A stretch of DNA of 64,000 bases. Origin: Tetracentron sinense (Eukaryota; Streptophyta; Magnoliopsida; Trochodendrales; Trochodendraceae). This document shows positions 23,401 to 31,540 of the stretch, piece by piece (position 1 is the first letter of the stretch; each line of letters opens with the position of its first letter). Below the pieces are notes generated by a model, which searched no databases, was not told the origin of the DNA, and worked only from the letters and a program-made list of their open reading frames with translations. The stretch spans positions 31,690,441 through 31,754,440 of the forward strand of contig CM026568.1 in the NCBI GenBank assembly GCA_015143295.1, in the 5' to 3' direction. Made by a program: the position numbers and the translations under genes.

Positions 23401-23804
23401 GGTACCGCCACAACATTGGCTATCCAGTCAGGATACTGCACCTCCTGAATGAACCCGAACTGAATCAGCTTGTCAATCTCCTCATTCACTGCATCATGAT
23501 AAGCTGGAGCAAGCCTCCGAGGTTTCTGCTTCACTGGAGGGATGGCAGGATCAGCATTGAGGTGATGGCAGATAACACTCGGATCGATGCCAGTCATGTC
23601 TTTGTGAGACCATGCAAAGACGTCTAGATTCTGCCCAAGAAAACCCAGCAACTCGAGCTCCTCCTCCGTTGTTAAGCTCGTCCCGACCTGCAACAACTTT
23701 GGCTCTTCTTCCGTTCCCAAATTGACAGCTTTCGTGGGCTCAACGGAAGGTCTGCACAACGATGCCTCCGAGCTCTCTTCCACAACGGGAACGACCTGTA
23801 ACTG
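20442..23804 (-). CDS. Pol: reverse transcriptase, two RNase H domains, integrase
   Basis: 1,120 codons in frame with gag-pro after the UAG. Numbering from the GTG at 23783: RT about 85-345, with CIDFTGVNK, MPFGLKNAGATYQ and YIDD at 236-239. The inherited Ty3-type RNase H covers about 345-500 but reads YLYLSVSEQA where an active-site Asp is expected. A second, archaeal-like RNase H covers about 535-665, with D542 (YVDGSS), E580 (NNEAEYEAL), D604 (FCDSQL) and D654 (RHADALAYLAS). The integrase has the HHCC finger H761, H768, C799, C802 and the D831, D891, E927 triad (D,D35E). No chromodomain follows. Expression is probably as a readthrough fusion with gag-pro. The frame is otherwise open to its stop at 20442. 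Confidence 0.93.
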   Translation of the reverse strand, partial: QLQVVPVVEESSEASLCRPSVEPTKAVNLGTEEEPKLLQVGTSLTTEEELELLGFLGQNLDVFAWSHKDMTGIDPSVICHHLNADPAIPPVKQKPRRLAPAYHDAVNEEIDKLIQFGFIQEVQYPDWIANVVAVPKKNGKVRVCIDFTGVNKACPKDFFPMPRIDRLINATAGHEMLSFMDGYSGYNQILLAEADREKTTFITERGLFCYRVMPFGLKNAGATYQRLMNLMFGSLLGKTVEVYIDDIVVKSRARSTLVADLAEPFSVLRSFNLKINPEKCTFGVTSGKFLGYLVSQRGIEANPAQIRALLDMPEPKSKKEIQKLTGRIAALNRFISKSSDRCKPLFELLRKDSIFAWTPECSRAFLALKEYLGSTPILSVPEPGEVLYLYLSVSEQALGSVLVRSCDGVEKPVYFISKTFLKAECNYSKLEKVCLALVFSAEKLRPYFHAHSIVVITTYPLKVVLGRPELAGRMSKWAVALSEFDIQYRARSSEKGQAMAGFLSDFPVEEEAEDAFVNLRELPIEDDNGDAVVGGGESSEWSGWLLYVDGSSNFSGSGLGVVLVSPDNIKVQKMSRLGFTASNNEAEYEALLLGLECARELQISTLRVFCDSQLVVNQVNGIYECKDDRMKQYAALVRSLCETFTVVEIRHTRRDENRHADALAYLASMVQADEPRAILMEFQEYPSITLQAQREVLFVNPVPSWMTGLVAYLKDGVLPISVKESRRIQYKASRYTLVQGELFRKSFGGPLLKCVHPVDVERVLAELHEGICGIHSGGRTIAHRALGQGYFWPYMQADAQKYVKRCSQCQRFARLIHAPAQELSTVSQPWPFARWGLDIVGPFPRAPGNLIFLLVATDYFSRWIEAVPLARIREQEVKKFLWEHIVCRFGIPQSIVTDNGKQFSGRLIADFCSELKIRHVFSSPYYPQGNGLAEAANKNILNALKRRLEDSKGKWTTELHNVLWGYRTTPRSPTNETPFSLAYGMEAVIPTEISLPTVRSWHSKKKGEEKDQNTVLMAIHLDLLEEKREDASIQMRRYQQRLRNAYNKKVQRRVLQVGDLVLRRVFQNTRELNSGKLGPNWEGPYVVERLGSPGVCYLKDLQGNLISKSWNIMNLRQFFQ

Positions 23805-23807
23805 CTA
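23799..23807 (-). promoter_or_regulatory. Candidate stop-codon readthrough site UAG CAG UUA
   Basis: The gag-pro frame ends in TAG immediately followed by CAG TTA. This fits the UAG-CAR-YYA context known from tobacco mosaic virus, which allows about 5% readthrough. The downstream pol frame is in phase with gag-pro and has no AUG for about 70 codons. The conserved segment NLDVFAWSHKD, which precedes the RT domain, comes before that AUG. The simple alternative is a chance CAG-to-TAG mutation in this copy. Confidence 0.6.
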
Positions 23808-26225
23808 CGAAGGCACAACGGAAGCTGGAAAATCGCACTTCTGCGAAGCCAACTGATCACCTCGGATCTCCCGAGGCCCGTCCTGCGTTGGATACTTCAA
23901 CACCTGGTAGTACGAGGACGGGACAGCCTTCATCTCATGGGTCCACCAGCGACCCAAGATGGCATTGTATGGTGATGGCGCATCCAGAACAGAAAACCTG
24001 GTCAGGAGGACAACGGGTCCAGCCACAACGGGCAAGACAACGTCGCCTACAGGCTTCATCGAGCTGCCATCAAATCCATACAAGGGAGTCTGAGCAGGGA
24101 TGAGGACGGAAGGATCCAGCTTCATCTGAGTGAAAGCATGAAGGTACAAGATGTCCGCTCCGCTTCCAGAATCTACGAGCACCCTCTTGATGTCGAAGTC
24201 TCCTATTCTCATGGTGAGAACGAGAGCATCATAGTGAGGTCGGACCACCCCTGCCAGATCAAGATCAGTGAAGGTGAGTGCCTGCTCATCGCTTCTGTTA
24301 GGCACTTGCACCTGGCACACTGCAGCCTCATGAGACAGCTTCCTGGCCTTCGCCCTGAAGTTCCTCTCCACATCAGTTTCCGGCGTGTGCGCGCGGCAAA
24401 TGACATTGATCGTACCCAGGGAAGCTCCTCCACTGGTACTGGGATTCTCGGCGGGCTCTCTTCCACGAGCTTGGGACACCGGCTCCCTGGTACGCTCCCT
24501 GCCGCCGTTGTCAGGAGCAAGATACTCTCTCAAATATCCCTCCTGAACAAGCCTCTCCAAGTATTCTCTCAGAATACGGCATCGGTTGGTGAGATGACCA
24601 CGACACTTATGATAATGACAGTACTCATGCACCCGCGGTCCCGACGTGATATCCGGCACCGCCCTCGCCGGCCACTCAAAGTATGGCTGATCCTCCATTG
24701 ACCTCATGATGGTCGCCGGGCTGACCGTGAAATTGATGCGCGGCGTCTGATCTGCAAAAGGTCGCCTCTCATTAGGCTGCACGCCTCTTTCGTGCTGTAC
24801 TTGAGGCTGCGCCTGGCGTGGCTGGTACTGTTGCCTCGCCTGCTGGTCACTAGGACGTCTCTCCGTCCTGCTCTGATACTGGTTAAAATTTCTCTCCAGC
24901 GGGCGCCGATCCGGCTGATCCCGCTGGGTCACATATATAACTTTCTCCTTCCGCTTCCTTGGTGGCGAGTCCTCAGACGATGAAGACTCGTGCTGCTGCC
25001 TCTTCTCCTTCCTCTTCGATGATCGGTGTGCCCTCTCCACGACATCCACCGCTCTCGTCCTGGGCTTCGGTGCTGACACAACGGATACGTCCTCCTCGTA
25101 CCTTCCGTACTTGGTGGCACGTACCATCAACTCGTCCATCTTGACAGGATAGTCAAGAGCTAAGGACTTGTAGAGCTCGGAATGCTTGGGGATAGCATTC
25201 TTGAAAGCGGCGATGCAGCTTGCTTCATCAACCTTGTCAATATCGTGGACTTCGTCGGTGAAACGCGAAATGAAGTCCTTCAAGGATTCGGCCGGCTTCA
25301 TCCTCAAAGAGAAGAGAGTGTCTGCACCCGCCTTCTTCTTCTTATTGATGATGAAGCGATCAATAAAGGCCGACCTGAGCTCTGAGAAGTTGCTGATGGA
25401 GCCAGGAGGTAGGTTCCGAAACCACTTCGATGCCGCTCCCGACAGGCTGTTGGGGAAAGCCTTACAATAAAGATCATCATCTGGGTTGCGTACGGCCATC
25501 GCATGCTTGAAGTCAAACAAATGCTCCTCCGGATCTGTCTTTCCAGTATACATGGAGAAGGTCGGAGTTATGAACTTGGAAGAAGTATAGGACTGGTTGA
25601 TAGCATCCGTGAAAGGAGAGTTTTCAACGTTCTCCTTTGCTGACTGAGCGAAGTGGTCAGGAACCCCTCCCTTCATGCTCTTAACGCGAGCACCGATTAA
25701 AGCCTCCACCTCCTTGGCTGTTACCCAAGTCTTCTGGGTGTCTGCACCCCCAGTACCCACTCTCAAGTCCTCTCTTCCTGCTCCTTCTCTGAAATCCACA
25801 CGATCCGAAGGGATGCTCTGCTCTGCCCGAACCGGAGGCTGCCTTACATCCCCTTCAGTAGGAAGAAGCACAAACCTGGTCTCACGATTCTCTGGGGCAG
25901 AAGGAGAAGAAGAGAAGTCGAACTGACGTCTCAAGGAAGGCCTCTGCAGTGGCACCTCCTCCACCTCGAGCCTGCTATGCTCGAACGCCTCCAGTCTTGC
26001 CTGCATCAACTGTTGCTGCCTGGTGATCTGATCCAGAACAGACTGCTGCAGTTGCAGCATCGCCAAGACGCGATCCGAGACAGAGAGTTCTACGGGGGAA
26101 GGTACGGTCCTCTCTGGTTGCCCAGATGAAGGACTGACCCCGGGATTGTGCACGACAGAGGGTATGAAAGAAGTGGCGTGAGGGGTTTGATCCTCATGCC
26201 CGAACACTTCTGACTGGTCAGCCAT
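23805..26225 (-). CDS. Gag-protease of the Tat element
   Basis: 806 residues starting at ACCATGGCT, about 36 bases after the primer binding site. A retrotransposon Gag domain covers roughly residues 210-345 (IDRFIINKKKKAGADTLFSL and the following FISRFTDEV). A basic, Gln/Arg-rich region follows. A modified zinc knuckle of the form C-x4-C-x2-H-x4-C (CHYHKCRGHLTNRC) lies near residues 560-575. The aspartic protease is near the C-terminus, with the active-site triad VDSGSGADILYL (D685-S-G) and AILGRWW toward the end. The frame stops at UAG (23807-23805) and pol follows in the same frame. Gag forms the particle and the protease matures the polyprotein. No internal breaks are seen. Confidence 0.92.
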   Translation of the reverse strand: MADQSEVFGHEDQTPHATSFIPSVVHNPGVSPSSGQPERTVPSPVELSVSDRVLAMLQLQQSVLDQITRQQQLMQARLEAFEHSRLEVEEVPLQRPSLRRQFDFSSSPSAPENRETRFVLLPTEGDVRQPPVRAEQSIPSDRVDFREGAGREDLRVGTGGADTQKTWVTAKEVEALIGARVKSMKGGVPDHFAQSAKENVENSPFTDAINQSYTSSKFITPTFSMYTGKTDPEEHLFDFKHAMAVRNPDDDLYCKAFPNSLSGAASKWFRNLPPGSISNFSELRSAFIDRFIINKKKKAGADTLFSLRMKPAESLKDFISRFTDEVHDIDKVDEASCIAAFKNAIPKHSELYKSLALDYPVKMDELMVRATKYGRYEEDVSVVSAPKPRTRAVDVVERAHRSSKRKEKRQQHESSSSEDSPPRKRKEKVIYVTQRDQPDRRPLERNFNQYQSRTERRPSDQQARQQYQPRQAQPQVQHERGVQPNERRPFADQTPRINFTVSPATIMRSMEDQPYFEWPARAVPDITSGPRVHEYCHYHKCRGHLTNRCRILREYLERLVQEGYLREYLAPDNGGRERTREPVSQARGREPAENPSTSGGASLGTINVICRAHTPETDVERNFRAKARKLSHEAAVCQVQVPNRSDEQALTFTDLDLAGVVRPHYDALVLTMRIGDFDIKRVLVDSGSGADILYLHAFTQMKLDPSVLIPAQTPLYGFDGSSMKPVGDVVLPVVAGPVVLLTRFSVLDAPSPYNAILGRWWTHEMKAVPSSYYQVLKYPTQDGPREIRGDQLASQKCDFPASVVPS

Positions 26226-26260
26226 GGTCTCAGAGAGCGAAGGGGGGTCCGTTTATTATT

Positions 26261-26277
26261 TCCCACAGACGGCGCCA
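26261..26277 (-). other. Primer binding site of the Tat element
   Basis: TGGCGCCGTCTGTGGGA on the minus strand, four bases inside the 5' LTR. This is the tRNA-primer site type shared by plant Tat-lineage elements. The gag start follows only about 36 bases later. Confidence 0.85.
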
Positions 26278-26535
26278 ATTTTGTGAGGGGAAAAATACCG
26301 GACGGACACGCGTCAGCAGCAGCTTCTTCCACGTTCTGGTTTACTGGCAGAAGGTTGGAGCGGAGGGTGTGGCACCCTGACCTGTACTCCGATGGTAAAG
26401 TCAGTAGAGGTAGAAGACGATGAATAGTAAACGCAAGAACAATCTCTGAAATATACGCAAGACACTAAAAGCCCTGAACGCGTCTTCTCGGATCTGGGTT
26501 TCTGAACAACTGTCCTGTGCACTAAAAATCACGGG

Positions 26536-26545
26536 GTTTATATAG
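26536..26545 (-). promoter_or_regulatory. TATA box of the Tat 5' LTR
   Basis: CTATATAAAC on the minus strand, the only strong TATA motif in the LTR. Transcription would start near 26505-26512, at the U3/R boundary. The same motif occurs in the left LTR at 15693-15702. Confidence 0.7.
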
Positions 26546-26886
26546 GGCGAGGTTGGTATGGTCATCGATGACCATGGATGGCCATAGGTGCCCATACCAC
26601 GTGTCTTAGCACTCATTACCAAACATTTTAGACATGTCTGCCGCCGGTTGCATTACACGTGGGAGCCTCCCCCAAGTCCAATCGGACGGGATCGGACGGT
26701 ACGCAGAAGTGACCAGCATTAAATGCCAAGACAGTGCTTTCGGCACGAAGCGGCGAATTCGGCACACTTGTCGGAATTATGGATCGCCTCCTGATCACTT
26801 CCTCCTACAAGTCGGTCTCGCTGTCGACTTAAGCTCGGTTACGACGTAGATGCCTTAAAACACAGCACGACATCGTTGTCAATGAG

Positions 26887-27042
26887 ACAACGGGCTCGTT
26901 GTTCGCGTAACGACAATCGACGTTGTCAAGAGCACAACGCTCACGTTGTGCTTCAGACAACGAGCTCGTTGTCGAGACCACAACGGAAACGTTGTTCTTC
27001 GTGAGAACAAAGATGTCGCACTGCGCACAACGGGAACGTTGT
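26887..27042. promoter_or_regulatory. Phased ACAACG-N4-CGTTGT palindrome array in U3
   Basis: Five exact copies of a 16-base interrupted palindrome start at 26887, 26934, 26957, 26980 and 27027, that is 47, 23, 23 and 47 bases apart. Degenerate versions occupy the two missing 23-base slots. The regular spacing and two-fold symmetry look like a homotypic binding-site cluster. The half-site contains AACG/CGTTG, within the range of MYB cores, but no factor can be assigned from sequence alone. Confidence 0.75.
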
Positions 27043-27493
27043 ACGTCAGACAACGTGTGACCCTTATATTTCAAGCACGTGGCCCCAACTTGTGAACACG
27101 TGTCACTTTCGTGAACAAAACGACAAAAACGAGCTCGTCCCACAACGCTGAGCTGGTACACGAATTTTACCCGTTACAATAACTATAACATGCATACAAG
27201 TAACAGTTCAATTACAATTCTGATACATAAATCAGAGTGCAGAACATATTTTCTTTTCAATTTTTTCATGTGTTCACTTGTATTTATCTTATTTATCTTG
27301 CTTGTTTTATTACTTGATTTTTCTTACTTGTTATACTTTTCTTGACTTGTCATTTTTGTCTTATTTTTCTAACTTGTCTTTTTTTTTTTTCATGAATAAA
27401 TCAAACAACATACATTATGCGATAACTTAAAATAACTCTACCCATATATTGGGTAGAGATTAATATATACCCTACTTTTCAAGGTACCACACG

Positions 27494-27580
27494 GTTTACA
27501 CATTCTCCGGTGCATACGGCTTGTTTACACATTATCCGGTGTATATGGCTTGTCTACACATTATCCGGTGTATACGGCTT
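27494..27580. repeat. Three 29-base tandem repeats in the solo LTR
   Basis: Units begin at 27494, 27523 and 27552 (G(T)TTACACATT-TCCGGTG(C/T)AT-CGGCTT pattern). They occupy the same relative place as the CGCTTACC array of the 10287-13600 block. Confidence 0.75.
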
Positions 27581-28792
27581 ATCTTGTCTTGATCTTATGC
27601 TTGTGGGTACTCGGTCAGTACAAAACTCAATCATGCATTAATCACTTTTGTGTGTACTTGTATAATACTTGTAATCTTGCTTTTTATCATGCTTTTATAT
27701 ATTCATTTTCTTAAGTGAATGCACAGTAATATACTATTGGTTAAATTATACCTAAGACTATCAATTAAGGGCCATAGGACATCTCACCATAGTGTCTCAT
27801 TCCACTATGTTAACCAGACCTAGGCAAGCTTGATTCTCATCAAAGGTTCCTTTACCCAATAATATATCACGTATGAAAATATAAAATAAACACACAACAA
27901 CATTCATGTTCCTAATAATTTAACAAGGTTTAACCACAGTTTACTTTTCTACATGCATAATTCACAATTTTATTTAAATATCAACAACTTCCTTTTAATC
28001 GAGATCAATATCATAATTACACCACATAATTTATCAATCATAATTCTTATAGATTATATCCACAAAACACACTAACATGTAACCCTAATCTCACAAATAA
28101 TTTATATTTATCATTCAATTATTTCATACATTACATTCAACTCTAAAATCTCATCACTTCCTCCATTCTCAATCCATACATACATCACAATGTTTATTTA
28201 ATTTCCCCTTATTAATATACATCATAAAAATCATAAATAAAACATCTCTAAAAATCATGAACATATTTAATAAGGGATATACATAATACAACATGTTTTG
28301 ATCTTGTTTTCTTACTTTAAATCTAGAATGTTTATTTTTATTTATATTCACAATCATCATATTGGTATAAAGAAATTCATATTTATATTATTCATAAAAA
28401 CATTGCATGAGGGATAATCAAAATCTCTTTATCTTATTATCAATCATGTTCTTTCCATGAATCTTATCATTAAATTCATACTTTAAATTAATAGTTATAA
28501 AATTGAGAATATGGAAAAGTTATTTACCTCACTTGATCGCTTATCTACAATCTATCACTTGCGAATAGGGATTGATCTAAGCTTTTTCATCATTTTTCCT
28601 TATAAAACCTTTGATATCTTCATTTGAATCTCTCAAAATTCTATTATTTCTCTCTTTTAGGTTTAGAATGCCTTAGAAACCCCCAACCCACGAGTATAAA
28701 GAGTATTTATAACGTTGGGAGCCTTAGGGACTCAAAACACCAAAATTCGCGCAACCTATCGCCAAAACGGCGTTTTGGGCGATCAATCCCTT

Positions 28793-28828
28793 CCCCCCCC
28801 CCCCCCCCCCCCCCCCCCTTTTTTTTTT
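28793..28828. repeat. C26-T10 homopolymer tract
   Basis: A run of 26 C followed by 10 T. The complementary strand has 26 consecutive G, so quadruplex or i-motif formation is possible. It follows a near-perfect hairpin at about 28758-28782 (TCGCC-AAAAC ... GTTTT-GGGCGA). The exact length may be an assembly estimate. Confidence 0.85.
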
Positions 28829-29458
28829 AACTCGGAACAACCTTTGGTATTTTGTCCATAACTTTTGACTCAGTTATCAGAATTTTGTGATTCAACTTGC
28901 GTTGGAACTGTCATTCAAAGATGAACAACTTTGATGTTTTGCAAAATTTTTAATTCTTCTTTATTCATAGACTAATTTACCCCTAAAGCTGACTGGTCTG
29001 GAAATAGATTTCAGAAGCCCTGGTTTTAGAAATCCAACTTTTAACCTAACTCCGACTAAGAATCTGGAAAAATGGTAAACATGAACCTTGAAGATGGTTC
29101 CAATACCTTTTCAAAAATTTAAGAATCACTCGATTCCGATTTACGGTAACAAAACTATGGCTTCTTAAAGTTGAGGGTATGTTAAGGCATCCCTTTTAAT
29201 TCATCTTTTAGGAATGTATGCATTTAAAATCGGGCACATATTTCAAGAAATTCATGTAAATTGCACGAATACCAAGAAACTAAATTTCGGGTCTCTACAT
29301 TAATGCTCAACTCATTTAGTATTATATATATACATATAACATGAAGAATACTGTTTCCGTTAGATGACTTGTAATTTATGTAACCAAAAGTTGTCCAAAT
29401 CTAAATAGCAGGAGTAAACATTGCATAAATACGGAGTTTTGATGAGGAGCTTTGTAAG

Positions 29459-29705
29459 CAGAGGCGGAGCCAAGATTCTCTTGCAGGGGGGCTACAATTT
29501 TATTTTTTGAGGGCCAAGTTCATGGGATATCGTATTTGTTTGTGCCAGTTTGTATAGATTTTTCTCAAAATTTTAGGGGGCTTAGACCCCCCCCCCTCCC
29601 ACTGGCTCTGCCCCTCTCCCAATCTATTAGTAGTATAGTAAAAAAAAAATTCAAAAATTTCAAGGGGGCTTTAGCTCACCCGGGCCCCATGTGGCTCCAC
29701 CCTTG
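29459..29705. mobile_element. 247-base non-autonomous hAT element (MITE)
   Basis: Left end CAGAGGCGGAGCC; right end, read in reverse, CAAGGGTGGAGCC. Flanking 8-base duplications TTTGTAAG (29451-29458) and TCTGTAAG (29706-29713) differ at one base. The CAGAGGCGGAGCC terminus is common in plant hAT MITEs. Confidence 0.75.
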
Positions 29706-29713
29706 TCTGTAAG

Positions 29714-29800
29714 TAGGGGTGGTAATGGGCCAGTTTTGGCATGAATTTTGGTAATTTTTTAATAGGGTCTCGCGTCCATACACATTTACAACAATCAAAT
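29714..29800 (+). mobile_element. Partial hAT-like repeat of the TAGGGGTGGCAATGGG family
   Basis: Begins TAGGGGTGGTAATGGGCC and shares GAATTTTGGTAATTTTTTAATAG-like sequence with the complete 108-base copy at 51337-51444. It starts within the target-site duplication of the neighbouring MITE. No clear right end. Confidence 0.5.
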
Positions 29801-30650
29801 TAGTAATTAAGCAGTTACTTAACATATTTTCTATTTAACTTACCTATAAATAAATAATCGAGAAAAATTGCTTTCAAATTAAAAAAATAATACCAAAAAA
29901 AATCAATTTTTTGCTCTTAAAGGTTCAACATATTTTTTTGTTCGTGCAAAGTTAAATCGTCAAACTAGCAGTCTATGTAGATCATCAAAAAATCCAAATT
30001 GTCAATTTAAAATAGAAAAACACTATTTGTTTTTGGTATTATCGTTTGGAATGTCTAAACTCCGGGTCTACTTATCTATACGTCTACTGCGGGTAGACGT
30101 TTTCATGTTTTAGACCGTTTGGTAGCACGTCGACTACTTGCTATAGAAAAAAAAAAAAAAAAAACGTCTAAAACAAAAATTCAAGTTTTTGGTGATTTTT
30201 GGGGAAGAAGCGCATGTGTATTCCAGACAGATGACGAAAGTGAGATTTTTATCATTTTTTGACCATTTTGCCCACCATTATTATTATTAATACTATTCAT
30301 ATTATTATTATTATTATTACCATTACTATTAATTTTATTTTTACTATTATAATTATTAGTACTATTAATTATTATTATTGTTACTACTATTATTACTATA
30401 ATAAAAATAACAATAATTATTTTTATTATTTAAAATTGGTGTCACTAGCCCTGAAATAAGATGATGTTACCAAACACAGTTTTACAAAAAAAAACTGTCT
30501 TTAATTGTGCACTGCCAAACGGTTCTACTATTTACAGATTCATTTTTATAGATCTTTTTCTCACAGATCTAATTTAACTATATATGTTTGAAATAGATAA
30601 GACCTACGAAACTAGCCCATTATTAGCCCGCGTGTGATTTACTTGAATAG
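29801..30650. other. AT-rich non-coding, (ATT)n tract and possible TIR element
   Basis: ACCGTTTGGTAGCAC near 30113 and its inverted partner GCACTGCCAAACGGT near 30510-30524 could bound a 410-base TIR element, but no duplication flanks them. Between them lie an A18 run near 30150 and an ATT-rich microsatellite at about 30275-30430. No gene. Confidence 0.4.
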
Positions 30651-30818
30651 AACACTTGTTTTATGGTATGATCAGCATATTTATCAGAATATAACACTAG
30701 TTTAATAGTACGATCAACATATTTATCAGAATATAACACTAGTTTAATGGTATGATCAGCATATTTATCAGAATATAACACTAGTTTAATGGTATGATCA
30801 GTATACTTATCAATATGG
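30651..30818. repeat. Four tandem 42-base repeats
   Basis: AACACTAGTTTAATGGTATG-type units begin at 30651, 30693, 30735 and 30777. The middle copies are nearly identical. Confidence 0.92.
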
Positions 30819-30885
30819 TAACCGTACTAATACTATTGTGTGATTTTGTGCCCACTACAGATAATGCCAATCTGCTACAGCAATT

Positions 30886-31196
30886 TAGGGGTATCAATGG
30901 ACTGGGTTGCCCGATGGCCCGGTGCCTGAACCGATTACATAATTGGGAAGACTTGGGCTCAAACGCTTACGCCTGGTGGCCCCTTTAAACTAGGCTTCTA
31001 ATTGAGTTTTGGCCCAGCTGACCTGGCCAGCCCAATAAAGCTCGATTACTAAATCATCTCCACAAAAAACCTTATTTTTCCTTATTCATCGTTAAGTGGC
31101 CTGACTCAAGCTTGGCCTGGCCTGGCACGATTAATAAGTGATATAGTTTGACCGATCTGTTTATTAATTGGGCCTAGTCGACCGGCCGTTGACATC
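30886..31196. mobile_element. Possible hAT-like element
   Basis: Left end TAGGGGTATCAATGG; the right end near 31196 read in reverse is TAGGATGTCAACGG. No duplication was found, so the call is weak. The inside is rich in GGCCTGG-like motifs typical of this repeat family. Confidence 0.4.
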
Positions 31197-31299
31197 CTAT
31201 ACACCTTGGTTGTTAAATAGGTATGAGGCAGCAATAATTAGATGTCAATGAATTTTTTTTTTTTTTAGAGATAAGTACCGATTAGTCACCCTAAATAAA

Positions 31300-31540
31300 A
31301 AATATCACCTAAAAGAACATGCTTTGAAAAGTTTTACCAAATAGGGTATGTACTCCAATATTACCCATATCCGTGTTGGGTTTTATGTGTAGCTAAGGGG
31401 TTAATATGTCAAAAGCATACCCTATTAGGTAATAAAAATACAAAGTATGCCTTTTTTGGTAAATTTGTTAAAAGCATGCCCTTTTAGGTAATAAAAATTC
31501 AAAGCATGACGTTTTAGGTGAATGGCCCTTTTTTTTAAAT
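31300..31540. repeat. Diverged direct repeats containing AGCATGCCCTTTTAGGTAAT
   Basis: The motif AAAGCAT(A/G)CC-TTTTAGGTAATAAAAA occurs near 31408 and 31470, with partial versions near 31310 and 31500. No gene. The stretch from here to the GT14 start at 33355 shows only the MITE at 32208. Confidence 0.5.

Larger units (their letters stand above)
15439..27178 (-). mobile_element. Complete, very young Ty3/gypsy Tat-lineage retrotransposon
   Basis: Two 897-base LTRs with TG...CA ends are flanked by ATAAC on both sides (15434-15438 and 27179-27183). In element orientation (minus strand) the order is LTR, primer binding site TGGCGCCGTCTGTGGGA, gag-protease, UAG, RT-RNaseH-RNaseH-integrase, a minisatellite spacer, an antisense gene, polypurine tract, LTR. 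The PBS, the dual RNase H and the antisense gene between pol and the 3' LTR are the signature of the Tat lineage. There is no chromodomain after the integrase. The LTRs differ at only one position that I can find (15719 A against 26562 T), so insertion was recent and the copy may still be mobile. Confidence 0.93.
26282..27178 (-). repeat. 5' LTR of the Tat element (right copy)
   Basis: 897 bases, TG...CA ends on the minus strand. A TATA box at 26545-26536 divides it into a U3 of about 670 bases and an R-U5 of about 230 bases. The U3 carries four CACGTG boxes and the palindrome array at 26887-27042. Confidence 0.95.
14955..29299. mobile_element. Solo LTR of about 2.6 kb, split by a nested Tat element
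   Basis: It begins TGTCACGCCCCAAAATC and ends TTTCGGGTCTCTACA, flanked by perfect 5-base duplications TTAAT (14950-14954 and 29300-29304). Removing the nested element (15439-27178 plus one ATAAC) leaves about 2,600 bases with TG...CA ends and no coding region, which is what a solo LTR from unequal recombination leaves. The TGTCACGCCCC start and the length suggest a Tekay/Del-like chromovirus LTR, but that family name is inference. It holds a 29-base tandem repeat at 27494-27580 and a C26-T10 tract at 28793-28828. Confidence 0.75.
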
